Shown: one piece after another, positions 26,592 to 35,022 of the stretch
Numbering within the stretch: the stretch's first letter is position 1
Layout of the letters: each line of letters begins with the position of its first letter
The notes under the pieces: model-generated
Told to the model about the DNA's origin: nothing
The model's database searches: none
What the model saw: the letters and a program-made list of their open reading frames with translations, nothing else
Translations under genes and position numbers: made by a program
From: Moraxella sp. FZFQ2102
GTDB taxonomy: Bacteria > Pseudomonadota > Gammaproteobacteria > Pseudomonadales > Moraxellaceae
DNA: 64,000 nt
NCBI RefSeq assembly: GCF_024137865.1
Contig: NZ_CP099960.1
Coordinates: 62,001-126,000, forward strand
Reading direction: 5' to 3'

Positions 26592-27929
26592 ATGACATAC
26601 CCGATTATCGCATACACCGACGGCGCGTGCAAAGGCAATGGACAGGCGCAAGCAGCAGCTGGTGGCTATGGCGTACATTTGCAATTTGCCAATGGTGATG
26701 TGCGCAATCTGTGGGGCGGCGAGCCTGACACCACCAACAACCGCATGGAGCTGATGGCGGCGATCGTCGCACTTGAAAGCACCCCTGCCGACACACCGAT
26801 CCAAATTTGGACAGATTCAGGCTATGTCAAAGACGGCATCACCAAATGGATCGTCAATTGGAAAGCGCGCGGCTGGAAAAAAGCCGACGGCAAGCCTGTA
26901 TTAAATCTTGAGCTGTGGCAACGACTGGACAACCTAACCCAAAATCGCTATATCGACTGGCAATGGATCAAAGGTCATGCAGGTCATGCAGGCAATGAAA
27001 TGGCGGATAAACTTGCCAATTTGGGCGTCAATGGCAGCGGCGATGAGCTGATTAGTTCTGCCAATTCTGCACAACAAACCCAATGCAATCATGAAGAAAA
27101 TCTATATAACAATGATCAAAATCATATGACAACATCCACGCAATCCGCCCCAAAATTAAGCGATCATAACACCGTCCAAAATCCTGCTTATGATGGTGAT
27201 ACCAATCGCGCCAATCCTGATTTTTGGCCAATTCTACCCAAGCCTGTCAATCGCGGTATGCCAAATCGTCAGCTAATCATGGATACGGAGACCACAGGTT
27301 TTTATGATCAAGGCGGTGATCGCATCGTGGAAGTGGGTATCATTGAACTGGTGGATCGCAAGTTCACGGGCAATCAGCTGCATGTGTATATCAATCCTGA
27401 AAAGCAGATGGATGAAGATGTCATCCGCGTTCACGGCATTAGTAATGAGTTTGTCGCGGATAAGCCGAAGTTTGCAGAAGTTGCGCAGATGGTTTATGAC
27501 TTTATGATTGGCAGTGAAGTCATCGCGCACAATGCTGCTTTCGATATGCGCTTTTTGGACATGGAGTTTACAAAGGCAGGCTTACCAGACTTTTTACAAT
27601 CCATTACCATCACCGACTCGCTCGCCCTTGCCAAGCAGCTGTATCCGGGGCAAAAAAACTCCCTTGACGCACTGCGCATACGCCTAGGTGTCGGCAATCA
27701 AGACCGTACTTTCCACGGGGCTTTGCTTGACTCTGAGATCTTGGCTGAAGTTTATTTGGCGATGACGGCAGGTCAGATGAGCTTTGCGATGGAAGATGAG
27801 CGCAAAGACACCGAAAGCGTCGGCGAAGATGTACAGTTTAATAATTTAGCTAATCTTGCTAATCTTTTGGTCAGATCACACAGCGATACCACTGCTGATC
27901 AAGCATGGCGTGATAAGGTGCTGTCATGA
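26592..27929 (+). CDS. rnhA-dnaQ: RNase HI - DNA polymerase III epsilon fusion
   Basis: A single 445-residue reading frame joins two replication enzymes. Residues 1-145 are RNase HI, which removes RNA from RNA-DNA hybrids; catalytic residues are Asp10 (YTDGAC), Glu53 (NNRMEL), Asp75 (WTDSGY), His129 and Asp139. After an Asn/Gln/Thr-rich linker of about 80 residues comes the DEDDh 3'-5' proofreading exonuclease of Pol III (epsilon): MDTETTGF, AHNAAFDMRFLD and HGALLDSEILAE. In E. coli these are divergent neighbours; here they are one protein. An internal start such as the Met before PNRQLIMD could give free epsilon, but no good ribosome-binding site precedes it. It overlaps nudC by 4 bases. Confidence 0.9.
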   Translation: MTYPIIAYTDGACKGNGQAQAAAGGYGVHLQFANGDVRNLWGGEPDTTNNRMELMAAIVALESTPADTPIQIWTDSGYVKDGITKWIVNWKARGWKKADGKPVLNLELWQRLDNLTQNRYIDWQWIKGHAGHAGNEMADKLANLGVNGSGDELISSANSAQQTQCNHEENLYNNDQNHMTTSTQSAPKLSDHNTVQNPAYDGDTNRANPDFWPILPKPVNRGMPNRQLIMDTETTGFYDQGGDRIVEVGIIELVDRKFTGNQLHVYINPEKQMDEDVIRVHGISNEFVADKPKFAEVAQMVYDFMIGSEVIAHNAAFDMRFLDMEFTKAGLPDFLQSITITDSLALAKQLYPGQKNSLDALRIRLGVGNQDRTFHGALLDSEILAEVYLAMTAGQMSFAMEDERKDTESVGEDVQFNNLANLANLLVRSHSDTTADQAWRDKVLS

Positions 27930-28780
27930 TCAGCCTGTGGATCATTGATCGCGATGCACTACTGTGCCACGATGGCGCGCCCTTTGTGCTGATGCTTGAT
28001 CAAGCCCCGAAAGGTGCGATAAGCCTAGGCTTTGGCGAGACGCATCAAGCGCACTACGAGCCGACAGCACCGCTTGACCCCTTGCCTGTGACACACGCGC
28101 TAGATGCACAGATCGCCTGTGATCTTGGACTGATTTTCCCTTATGGCGATGGCTATGATGGTAAATCGGTGCAAAATCTGCGCGCGGTTAGCTTTCGAGA
28201 ATTGTTAAATTTATTTGATCAATCGACCCTGCATATCATCAGCCGTGCCATTATGCTGGTGCAATGGCAAAATGATCACGCCTACTGCTCACGCTGCGGC
28301 ACTAAGACGATAAATCACGCACAAGGTGAGCACGCCAAAGTCTGCCCAAAATGCCGCCATCATGCTTATCCGCGCGTCCAGCCTTGCATCATCACTGCCA
28401 TCACGCGCACTCATCCACAGACAGGCAAGCCACAGATTTTATTGGCACTGCATCATCGCCACCGTACAAATGGCGTCTATGGCTTGATCGCAGGATTCGT
28501 CGAAGTGGGTGAAACACTGGAGATGGCGGCAAAGCGTGAAGCATTTGAAGAAGTGGGCGTGCGCATTGATCAGCTTGAGTACATCCATTCACAGCCTTGG
28601 CCATATCCAAGTAATCTGATGGCAGGCTTTATCGCACGCTTCCAAAGTGGTGAGATTCGTGTACAAGCAGGTGAGATCAGCGATGCTAAATTTTTTGATT
28701 TGGATGATTTGCCAAGCATCCCAAAAGCAGGTACGATCGCTCATGAGCTGATCCAACATGTCATTGCGCGCCATTCATGA
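27926..28780 (+). CDS. nudC: NAD+ diphosphatase / RNA deNADding enzyme
   Basis: Nudix hydrolase cleaving NADH to NMNH and AMP, and removing NAD caps from RNA in E. coli. The 284 residues contain the zinc ribbon YCSRCGTKT...VCPKCRHHAYPR, the Nudix box GFVEVGETLEMAAKREAFEE and, downstream, the NudC-specific SQPWPYPSNLM motif. The start overlaps the end of the RNase HI-DnaQ fusion (ATGA), and rnfB begins 28 bases after its stop. The N-terminal domain is weakly conserved, as is usual for the family. Confidence 0.94.
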   Translation: MISLWIIDRDALLCHDGAPFVLMLDQAPKGAISLGFGETHQAHYEPTAPLDPLPVTHALDAQIACDLGLIFPYGDGYDGKSVQNLRAVSFRELLNLFDQSTLHIISRAIMLVQWQNDHAYCSRCGTKTINHAQGEHAKVCPKCRHHAYPRVQPCIITAITRTHPQTGKPQILLALHHRHRTNGVYGLIAGFVEVGETLEMAAKREAFEEVGVRIDQLEYIHSQPWPYPSNLMAGFIARFQSGEIRVQAGEISDAKFFDLDDLPSIPKAGTIAHELIQHVIARHS

Positions 28781-28808
28781 TTAATTTATCTAAACAATAT
28801 ACCGATTT

Positions 28809-29636
28809 ATGAGCATCACCGATCGCCTAACCGACTTACCTGTACTTTTTCACCCTTTGGCATTATCCGAGCTTGACGACGCCAAACGCATCGCCATCGC
28901 CCAAATCGATGCCGTTCTGCCACAGACCCAGTGCGGATTATGCGGTCATCACGATGGCTGCCTGCCGTATGCGCATGGCATCGTCACAGGCGCTGACGCC
29001 ATTAATCTGTGTGTACCTGGTGGGCAAGCCGTCACCGATGCCATCGCCAAGATCATGGATGTTAAGCCGCTACCTGCCAGCCAAAGCAAATGGCGCACCG
29101 ATCCTGCCACCTTACGCCCCATCGAAGTGCGCGCCATCATCAGCGAATCCGACTGCATCGGCTGCACCAAGTGCATCCCCGCCTGCCCTGTCGATGCCAT
29201 CATCGGTACTGCCAAGCATATGCACAGCATCATCACCGATCTGTGTACTGGCTGCGAGCTGTGCCTTGCTCCTTGTCCTGTTGATTGTATTGACTTGGTC
29301 GAATACCCACGCCACATCGACGATGATGAGCGCATCGAAGAACAAGCCCACTTGCGCAAACGCTATCATCACCACCTAAACCGCGTCGCCAAGACCATCG
29401 AAGATGGCACAAAGCCTGTGGTCAGCATCATCGAATCACAGATGGTCAATGTGCTAAATAGCAGCGACACCCCCGTGATCGATGAAACCACTGCCAAAAA
29501 TACCATCGCCGCCGCCAAACTGCGCACGCAAATCAAAAAACTGAACAAACAACTGGCAGCGCGCCCAAGTGATGATTTGACTGCCAAGCTCGATGCGCTC
29601 AATGCACAGCTTGCCGAACTTGAGAGTAGCCCATGA
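28809..29636 (+). CDS. rnfB: RnfB-like iron-sulfur protein, orphan
   Basis: A 275-residue protein with the RnfB core: a 4Fe-4S Fes-type site (QTQCGLCGHHDGC then a later Cys in NLCVPGG) and two ferredoxin-type 4Fe-4S clusters (CIGCTKCIPACPVDA and CTGCELCLAPCPVDC). The N-terminal membrane anchor of typical RnfB is missing; the protein starts with a soluble stretch. The C-terminal 90 residues form a charged coiled coil. No rnfA, C, D, G or E lies nearby. Orphan rnfB genes are common in Acinetobacter and relatives. It likely carries electrons in the cytosol to an unknown partner. Confidence 0.85.
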   Translation: MSITDRLTDLPVLFHPLALSELDDAKRIAIAQIDAVLPQTQCGLCGHHDGCLPYAHGIVTGADAINLCVPGGQAVTDAIAKIMDVKPLPASQSKWRTDPATLRPIEVRAIISESDCIGCTKCIPACPVDAIIGTAKHMHSIITDLCTGCELCLAPCPVDCIDLVEYPRHIDDDERIEEQAHLRKRYHHHLNRVAKTIEDGTKPVVSIIESQMVNVLNSSDTPVIDETTAKNTIAAAKLRTQIKKLNKQLAARPSDDLTAKLDALNAQLAELESSP

Positions 29637-30910
29637 CCCCAAAGCACGACAGCACCTTGGCGCACCAACGCCTTGAGATGATTGCACAGCTAGAATCACA
29701 GCAGTTCATCTTCGCCCAAGACCCAAAGCCCATCACCGATGTACTTAAGTTCGATACCGCGCCTGCTTATGATCGGCTATTTATCCGCGCCGAGAAGATT
29801 GATAGTAATCATAAGCTGCTTGATGCGCTCACCACCACCCAAGATGCCATCGGTGCATCGGTACGACTGATTTATGGGGTATATTTTGTATTGGGTTTAC
29901 TGGGTGTGGCAGGTGTATTGGGTGCAGGTGTTGTTAATTTTTTCTACATTATCATCGCGCTATTAGGTTGGCACACACTTTCGCTTTTGTGGTGGCTTGT
30001 TGGACTTGTACGCCCAAAAAATAGCTTATTTGAACGCGCCATTGAGCGTATCACGATTCATAACCCCGTTTACAAGCACCTAACCCATGACAATGACAGC
30101 GTTCATAAGGCTGCACTTGCCGTGATGATCAAGACCATCGCCCCTGTACGCCGTTGGTATCTGTCGGTGCGTCTGCATGGTGCTTGGTTGGCTGGGCTGT
30201 TTGGCAGTTTGCTTGGTTTATTGGGATTGTTTTTGTTTCGTCGTTATAGCTTTGGCTTTGAGTCCACTTTGCTTAATGATACGCATTTTTATCAGCTGCT
30301 TGGCGTGATCGGCTACATTCCCGCCAAACTTGGGCTGACCCTGCCTACCGCTACCGACAGCACGCCTGCGCAGTTTGCATACTTAGTGATGGCGTGTATT
30401 GTGCTGTATGGCATCGTGCCGCGAGCCCTTGCCTATGCATTTTGTCAAGCTCGTGCCAAGTTAAGCTTTACCATCGACACTGGCGCGCCCTATTATGCCA
30501 AGCTGCTTGACCAATTTCGCCAAAGTGTGATCGACACTGATGATTATCAAGCCAGCCCTATCCTAGATACGCAGCCGATACAGTATCCGCGCCACACAGC
30601 GTTAATCAAAGCAGCACTTGAGCGTGCAGACAGTGCAAACCAAATGACGACGCAGTGCTTACAAGACATCGGCGTGATTGATAGTAAAGATGAGGTTTTG
30701 GCGGCGGTGGCATTGTGCAATCGCAAGCAAACACAGCTGTATCTTGGTATCGATACCAGTACACCGCCTGATCGTGGTATTTTAAGAAAAATTAAATTAT
30801 TGCAAGCGATTGACTTGGGCTTTATCGTCCGCTTTATTGGTAAAGACACCCATCTCACCGCTTGGCAGGTAGTAATGCAAGAACATGGCATTTTGGTGAT
30901 CGATGAATAA
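29633..30910 (+). CDS. DUF2868 membrane protein
   Basis: A 425-residue protein that I recognise as DUF2868. Hydrophobic segments lie near residues 78-115 (two helices, LIYGVYFVLGLLGVAGVLGA and FFYIIIALLGWHTLSLLWWL), 186-205 and 248-270, so it spans the inner membrane about four times with a large soluble C-terminal domain. In many proteobacteria it is encoded next to a DUF3482 GTPase. Here that GTPase is at 61157-62536 instead. The gene overlaps rnfB by 4 bases and ends the rnhA-dnaQ-nudC-rnfB transcript. Function unknown. Confidence 0.75.
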   Translation: MTPKHDSTLAHQRLEMIAQLESQQFIFAQDPKPITDVLKFDTAPAYDRLFIRAEKIDSNHKLLDALTTTQDAIGASVRLIYGVYFVLGLLGVAGVLGAGVVNFFYIIIALLGWHTLSLLWWLVGLVRPKNSLFERAIERITIHNPVYKHLTHDNDSVHKAALAVMIKTIAPVRRWYLSVRLHGAWLAGLFGSLLGLLGLFLFRRYSFGFESTLLNDTHFYQLLGVIGYIPAKLGLTLPTATDSTPAQFAYLVMACIVLYGIVPRALAYAFCQARAKLSFTIDTGAPYYAKLLDQFRQSVIDTDDYQASPILDTQPIQYPRHTALIKAALERADSANQMTTQCLQDIGVIDSKDEVLAAVALCNRKQTQLYLGIDTSTPPDRGILRKIKLLQAIDLGFIVRFIGKDTHLTAWQVVMQEHGILVIDE

Positions 30911-30926
30911 TTACCAAGCACCAAAC

Positions 30927-30960
30927 AAAAACCACTTAATCGCTTAATTAAGTGGTTTTT
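30927..30960. terminator. Bidirectional terminator between DUF2868 gene and exbD
   Basis: Stem aaaaccacttaat / attaagtggtttt with a 6-base loop, A tract before and T tract after. It lies between convergent genes and can end both transcripts. Confidence 0.9.
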
Positions 30961-30981
30961 GCTTATCTATAAGCGAAATCA

Positions 30982-31383
30982 TCATTCACTCACAAAAGCA
31001 ATCTTTTTCAAGCCTGCATCTGAAGCTGCGCCTAGCACCTGCGCGACCATATCATATTTACCCGCTTTATCCGCACGCAGATTGATCTGTGGGTTTTGTC
31101 CTGCTTGCGCTTGCTCACCGAATCGGCGCGACAGCTCATCTAGGCTCACAGGCTCTTTATCCCAATAAATCTGACTGTTGGCATCGATACTGATTTGTAG
31201 TACTTGTGGTGGCGCGTCATTGATGCTGCTCGTTGCTTTTGGCAGATCCAACGGAATGGTCGGGTTCATCACCGTCGCTGTCACCAGAAAAATAATCATC
31301 AGCACCAGCATGATGTCAATGAGCGGAATCAGATTCATCTCATTCATGCCTTGGTCTTGGTTATCACCCAATTCAAAAGCCAT
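30982..31383 (-). CDS. exbD: ExbD energy-transducing protein
   Basis: Inner-membrane partner of ExbB and TonB, using the proton gradient to power outer membrane import of iron complexes and other ligands. It has 133 residues with the usual single N-terminal helix (MNLIPLIDIMLVLMIIFLVT) that contains the conserved proton-handling aspartate (LIDIML). The periplasmic domain follows (KEPVSLDELSRRF, NLRADKAGKYDMV). Third gene of tonB-exbB-exbD, 9 bases after exbB. Confidence 0.94.
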   Translation of the reverse strand: MAFELGDNQDQGMNEMNLIPLIDIMLVLMIIFLVTATVMNPTIPLDLPKATSSINDAPPQVLQISIDANSQIYWDKEPVSLDELSRRFGEQAQAGQNPQINLRADKAGKYDMVAQVLGAASDAGLKKIAFVSE

Positions 31384-31392
31384 ACCGCCCCC

Positions 31393-31941
31393 TTATTGTG
31401 CAGTTTTTGCCAAGATTTGATGCGCGGTATCATTGGCAATGTGCAGTGCTTTTTTGTTCAAGCGCATCGCCACATTATAAAAAATCACCGCAGGAATCGC
31501 CACCGCCAAGCCAAGACCTGTCATGATCAGCGCTTCACCGACAGGGCCTGCGACCTGCGCAAGACCTGCTTGACCGCTCGCACCGATACTGGCAAGCGCG
31601 TGGAAAATGCCCCACACCGTGCCGAACAAACCAATGAACGGCGCGATCGATGCCGTCGTACCAAGCACAGGCAAGCCCTGCTCAAGCTGATAACGATGGC
31701 GCGCGATGTGCTGCAGCAGCTTTTGTTCGGTGATCATCTTTTTTTGGTTAAAATCCAAACCGCTCAGATCATTATCCGCCATGACACTGGTTAGATCTTG
31801 GCTGATGGTGTCGGCACTGCGGCGCGAATTGAGCACGCGCATGATACCAATCACCCACGATGCCAATGACAGCACAAGCAGTACAAAAAACAAAGTCTTG
31901 CTCACCGCATCAGTATGCGACCAATAAAATGCAAAATCCAT
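31393..31941 (-). CDS. exbB: ExbB energy-transducing protein
   Basis: Inner-membrane proton-channel protein of the TonB-ExbB-ExbD complex, 182 residues, at the short end for ExbB. Three hydrophobic segments are seen: LFFVLLVLSLASWVIGIM, IAPFIGLFGTVWGIFHAL (the GLFGTVWGI signature) and IMTGLGLAVAIPAVIFYNV. It lacks the extra N-terminal extension of some ExbB proteins. Middle gene of the operon, 48 bases after tonB. Confidence 0.94.
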   Translation of the reverse strand: MDFAFYWSHTDAVSKTLFFVLLVLSLASWVIGIMRVLNSRRSADTISQDLTSVMADNDLSGLDFNQKKMITEQKLLQHIARHRYQLEQGLPVLGTTASIAPFIGLFGTVWGIFHALASIGASGQAGLAQVAGPVGEALIMTGLGLAVAIPAVIFYNVAMRLNKKALHIANDTAHQILAKTAQ

Positions 31942-31989
31942 AATTAATTACCTATTTTATATGATTTATAAATTTATAATAACAAATCG

Positions 31990-33048
31990 CTATGATAAGT
32001 TGATGTTAATCGGTAAAGTTGCTGTACCTGACAGCGTATTATTACCCTTTTTAAATGGCTTTAAGCGTGCACGCTTGATCTCGCGGACGATGTCACGATC
32101 TAGCTGCTTATTACCTGTGGAGACGCCGCTGACCGCAGTGATACGCCCTTTATCATCAATGGTCAAGGTCGCTGTGGTACTGACATTGCCTGTGATTTCA
32201 TTGGAATTTAAATTGGCAAAATTCGGCTTACGCGCCCAGCTGGCATTAGAAATCGTGCCCAAATCCTGACCACCGATGACACCGCCTTGGTTGTCTTTAT
32301 CATCTTTACCGCCTTTGTCGTTTTGGGTTTTGTCATCTTTGCCACCACCTTGATTGTTTGTCGTCGCATTATTGACCACATTTGTTGGTGATACATTAGC
32401 AGGCGTAGCACTCGCCGGTGGTGTAGATGTCGGCGTATTGTCCATCGTTGTAAGTGTAGTTACTGGTGCAATGTTGTTATCCTGTGCATCTGCTGGATTG
32501 GTAGCGGGTGTCACTGTATGGTCATCACTCGATGTCACTGGCGTAATGGTTGTAGTAACAACAGGTGTAACTGGCTCAACCGTCGGTGTATCAGGCACAA
32601 CATCAGGCGTGGATTCCGAACTTGGCGTTATTGGTGTTGTTTGCACTGGGTCGGTTTCGATAGTTTGTGGCGGTGTTGCCACATCTTCCGTTGCAGGCGG
32701 TGTATCATCAGATGATGGACTGTCCTTGACTTCAGATACTTGCGTATCGCCTTTTGGTGGCACAACCGCTTGGGTATTTTTCATTGCAGGTTTTGGCTCC
32801 ACCTTGACAGGTTTAGGTGACTCAAGATTATTTAGAATGATTTTTTCAGGTTCAGGCTTTGGCTCAGGTTTGATAAATTCCACTTCTAATGGTGGCGTGA
32901 TTTTTGGCGGTGTCAAAATCTTCATCTGCATCGTTGCGATACCAAGACCTGCCACCCCATGCAATACCAAGGCGACAGCCAACGCCACAGCTTTGGTTTT
33001 ATTTGTCGAATCCAACACGAAACTCACCCATTTTGACCAATTCGGCAA
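31990..33048 (-). CDS. tonB: TonB energy transducer
   Basis: Periplasm-spanning protein linking ExbB-ExbD to outer membrane receptors, 352 residues. One N-terminal helix (VALAVALVLHGVAGLGIATM with the conserved His) is followed by a Pro/Glu/Lys-rich rod (KPEPKPEPEK), a long Thr/Pro/Val-rich segment and a Gly/Asp/Lys-rich spacer. The C-terminal domain ends in VREIKRARLKPFKKGNN and a beta-strand. No ATG exists in a suitable place: the frame opens with TTG at 33046-33048, or a GTG seven codons in. The Fur-box-like sites upstream fit iron control. Confidence 0.9.
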   Translation of the reverse strand: MPNWSKWVSFVLDSTNKTKAVALAVALVLHGVAGLGIATMQMKILTPPKITPPLEVEFIKPEPKPEPEKIILNNLESPKPVKVEPKPAMKNTQAVVPPKGDTQVSEVKDSPSSDDTPPATEDVATPPQTIETDPVQTTPITPSSESTPDVVPDTPTVEPVTPVVTTTITPVTSSDDHTVTPATNPADAQDNNIAPVTTLTTMDNTPTSTPPASATPANVSPTNVVNNATTNNQGGGKDDKTQNDKGGKDDKDNQGGVIGGQDLGTISNASWARKPNFANLNSNEITGNVSTTATLTIDDKGRITAVSGVSTGNKQLDRDIVREIKRARLKPFKKGNNTLSGTATLPININLS

Positions 33049-33082
33049 TTATTCTTGTATGTTTAATAATATAAATAAAAAC

Positions 33083-33103
33083 GATAACGATTATCAATCA
33101 TCA
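33083..33103 (-). promoter_or_regulatory. Fur box upstream of tonB
   Basis: On the minus strand atgattgataatcgttatc matches 14 of 19 positions of the Fur consensus gataatgataatcattatc by my count, including the core tgataatc. It lies about 35 bases before the tonB start, where a repressor would block transcription under iron-rich conditions. Confidence 0.65.
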
Positions 33104-33166
33104 TATTATAATTTGATTTTCAAAAAATTCAATCACTTTTCGCGCAAATTGACATTTTTTCTCAAT

Positions 33167-33183
33167 AAATAATCGTTCTCATC
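33167..33183. promoter_or_regulatory. Second, weaker Fur-box-like site
   Basis: Sequence aaataatcgttctcatc shares ataatc-tt-tc with the Fur consensus half-sites. It lies between the divergent tonB and oppA-like genes and could serve either promoter. Confidence 0.4.
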
Positions 33184-33311
33184 AATATGTAATAGTATAA
33201 CATTTAAAATCAATTACGACAAATTTTTCTGCAACCATTTGACCAAATCCTACACATTTGTTAGCATGAAATAATGATTTTTATCGCATTACTGTTTTAA
33301 GGAAATTTGCC

Positions 33312-34913
33312 ATGAACTCACCGAAACTTGCGCTTGTCTGCTGTATTCTTGCGCTCAGTGCGTGCAGTCAGCCGAACACAAGCGCCACTTTACCTGCCAA
33401 TAAAGACACGCTGGTGATTATCAATGGCGCAGAGCCAAGCTCGCTTGATCCACAGCTATCCCAAGACACGCACGGTTCGGCAGTCATTCGGCAGATGTTC
33501 GAAGGCTTGGTGACGACCGATGCTACAGGCAAAACCGTGCCTGCACTGGCGACATCGTGGCACAGTGATGATCACAAGACTTGGACTTTCACCCTACGCG
33601 ATGCCAACTGGTCAAATGGCGAACCGATCCGCGCGGATGATGTCGTCTTTGCACTGCGCCGCTTGGTCGATCCTGCCACTGCATCGCCGTATGCGAGTTA
33701 TTTGGCGGATGCCAAGGTGGCCAATGCGCATGAAATCACCGAAGCTAAGCTGCCCCGCGATCAGCTTGGTGTACACGCGCTCGATGATAAAACGGTCGAG
33801 ATTCGCCTACTTGAAGCCGTGCCGTACTTTGTCGATATGCTTGCGCTGCCTGTGACCTACCCTGTACCACAAAAGGTCGTTGAGCAATTTGGTGAAAAAT
33901 GGCTCAATCCTGAGCACATCGTCGTCAGTGGTGCATATCGCTTGAGCGAATGGACGATTGGCAGCCATATCAAGCTTGAGCGCAATTTGGCTTATTATGA
34001 CAATGCCAAAACACAGATCGACAAGGTGCAATTTTTACCCATCACTGCCCAAAATGGTCTGAATCGCTATCTGGCAGGTGAAGCGGATATCGCGCCCGTC
34101 CCTGGTGAGCAGCTTGAGAAAATCAAAGCCGATCTACCAAGCGAAATCCACACCGCGCCCAAGCTGTGCACCTTTTATCTAGAACCGAACATCGCCGCCG
34201 CACCGCTCAATGACACACGCATTCGCCAAGCGTTGTCGATGACGGTGATGCGCGATCCATTAGTCAAGGCGCTAAAGCGTGGTGAAGTGCCGACTTATCA
34301 GCTGACACCGAGCGCCACTCAAGGTATGGGCGAAATCAGTCCTGAGTGGACAAAGCTGGATCAAGACAAGCGCAATCAGCAAGCACAAGCCTTATTGGCG
34401 CAGGCGGGATACAGCACCGCCAATCCTTTGAAGTTTGAATTTTTGTACGCGACCAGTGAAACTGGCAAGATGCTATCAAGCGCGGTCGCTGCCATGTGGA
34501 AACAAAATCTCAATGGCGCAGTCGATGTCACGCAGAATAACCAAGAATGGAAAGCCTTCTTGGATAGTAAAAATCAAGGCAAATACACCATCACGCTGTC
34601 AGGCTGGTGCGCGGATTATAATGAACCATCCAGCTTTTTAAATCTGCTAAAAACTGGTAATAGCAATAACACGGGCAAATACAGCAATGCCCAATACGAT
34701 GCCCTGCTTGCCAGTACACTCAGTGATCATGCTGATGCCGCCGCGCGCGCCCAAGCCTACACCCAAGCTGAGATACTCATCAGCCAAGATACTGCGGTCA
34801 TTCCGCTATTTTCAGCATTGAGCGTGCGACTGGTCAAGCCTTATGTATCAGGTTTTTCTAATGATGATCCATTGGATAATTATCTGATCAAAGATTTATC
34901 ATTTAAGCCTTAA
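33312..34913 (+). CDS. Peptide-binding lipoprotein, OppA/MppA type
   Basis: Solute-binding lipoprotein of the family 5 extracellular binding proteins, 533 residues. The signal peptide ends in the lipobox LSACS, with lipidation at Cys19. The mature part begins INGAEPSSLDPQ, the usual OppA opening, and shows FEGLVTTDATGK and WTFTLRDANWSNGEPI. Residues near 465 (KYTITLSGWCADYNEPSSF) match OppA/MppA, which bind oligopeptides or murein peptide. No permease or ATPase genes are adjacent, so it is an orphan binding protein that must use a transporter elsewhere. A terminator follows the stop. Confidence 0.9.
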   Translation: MNSPKLALVCCILALSACSQPNTSATLPANKDTLVIINGAEPSSLDPQLSQDTHGSAVIRQMFEGLVTTDATGKTVPALATSWHSDDHKTWTFTLRDANWSNGEPIRADDVVFALRRLVDPATASPYASYLADAKVANAHEITEAKLPRDQLGVHALDDKTVEIRLLEAVPYFVDMLALPVTYPVPQKVVEQFGEKWLNPEHIVVSGAYRLSEWTIGSHIKLERNLAYYDNAKTQIDKVQFLPITAQNGLNRYLAGEADIAPVPGEQLEKIKADLPSEIHTAPKLCTFYLEPNIAAAPLNDTRIRQALSMTVMRDPLVKALKRGEVPTYQLTPSATQGMGEISPEWTKLDQDKRNQQAQALLAQAGYSTANPLKFEFLYATSETGKMLSSAVAAMWKQNLNGAVDVTQNNQEWKAFLDSKNQGKYTITLSGWCADYNEPSSFLNLLKTGNSNNTGKYSNAQYDALLASTLSDHADAAARAQAYTQAEILISQDTAVIPLFSALSVRLVKPYVSGFSNDDPLDNYLIKDLSFKP

Positions 34914-34925
34914 TATTAAGCATAA

Positions 34926-34959
34926 AAAATCGCCAGTTCATCATCAAACTGGCGATTTT
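34926..34959 (+). terminator. Rho-independent terminator after oppA-like gene
   Basis: Stem aaaatcgccagtt / aactggcgatttt with an 8-base loop, flanked by A and T runs. Lies 12 bases past the stop. Confidence 0.9.
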
Positions 34960-34970
34960 ATTGATTAGAA

Positions 34971-35007
34971 AATTTGCATGATCATCGTGTGGATTATCAT
35001 GCAAATT
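34971..35007. terminator. Inverted repeat downstream of leuB
   Basis: Perfect 12-base arms aatttgcatgat / atcatgcaaatt with a 13-base loop, 16 bases past the leuB stop on the minus strand. There is no strong T tract in either direction, so it may act as a transcript-end hairpin or as a binding site. Confidence 0.4.
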
Positions 35008-35022
35008 ATGTGTAAGGTAACA

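Noticed and set aside
32354..33172. 272-codon open frame on the plus strand, Val/Gly/Ser-rich
   Set aside because: It is antisense to the Pro/Thr-rich part of tonB, whose repetitive codons keep the opposite strand open. No protein-like motifs.
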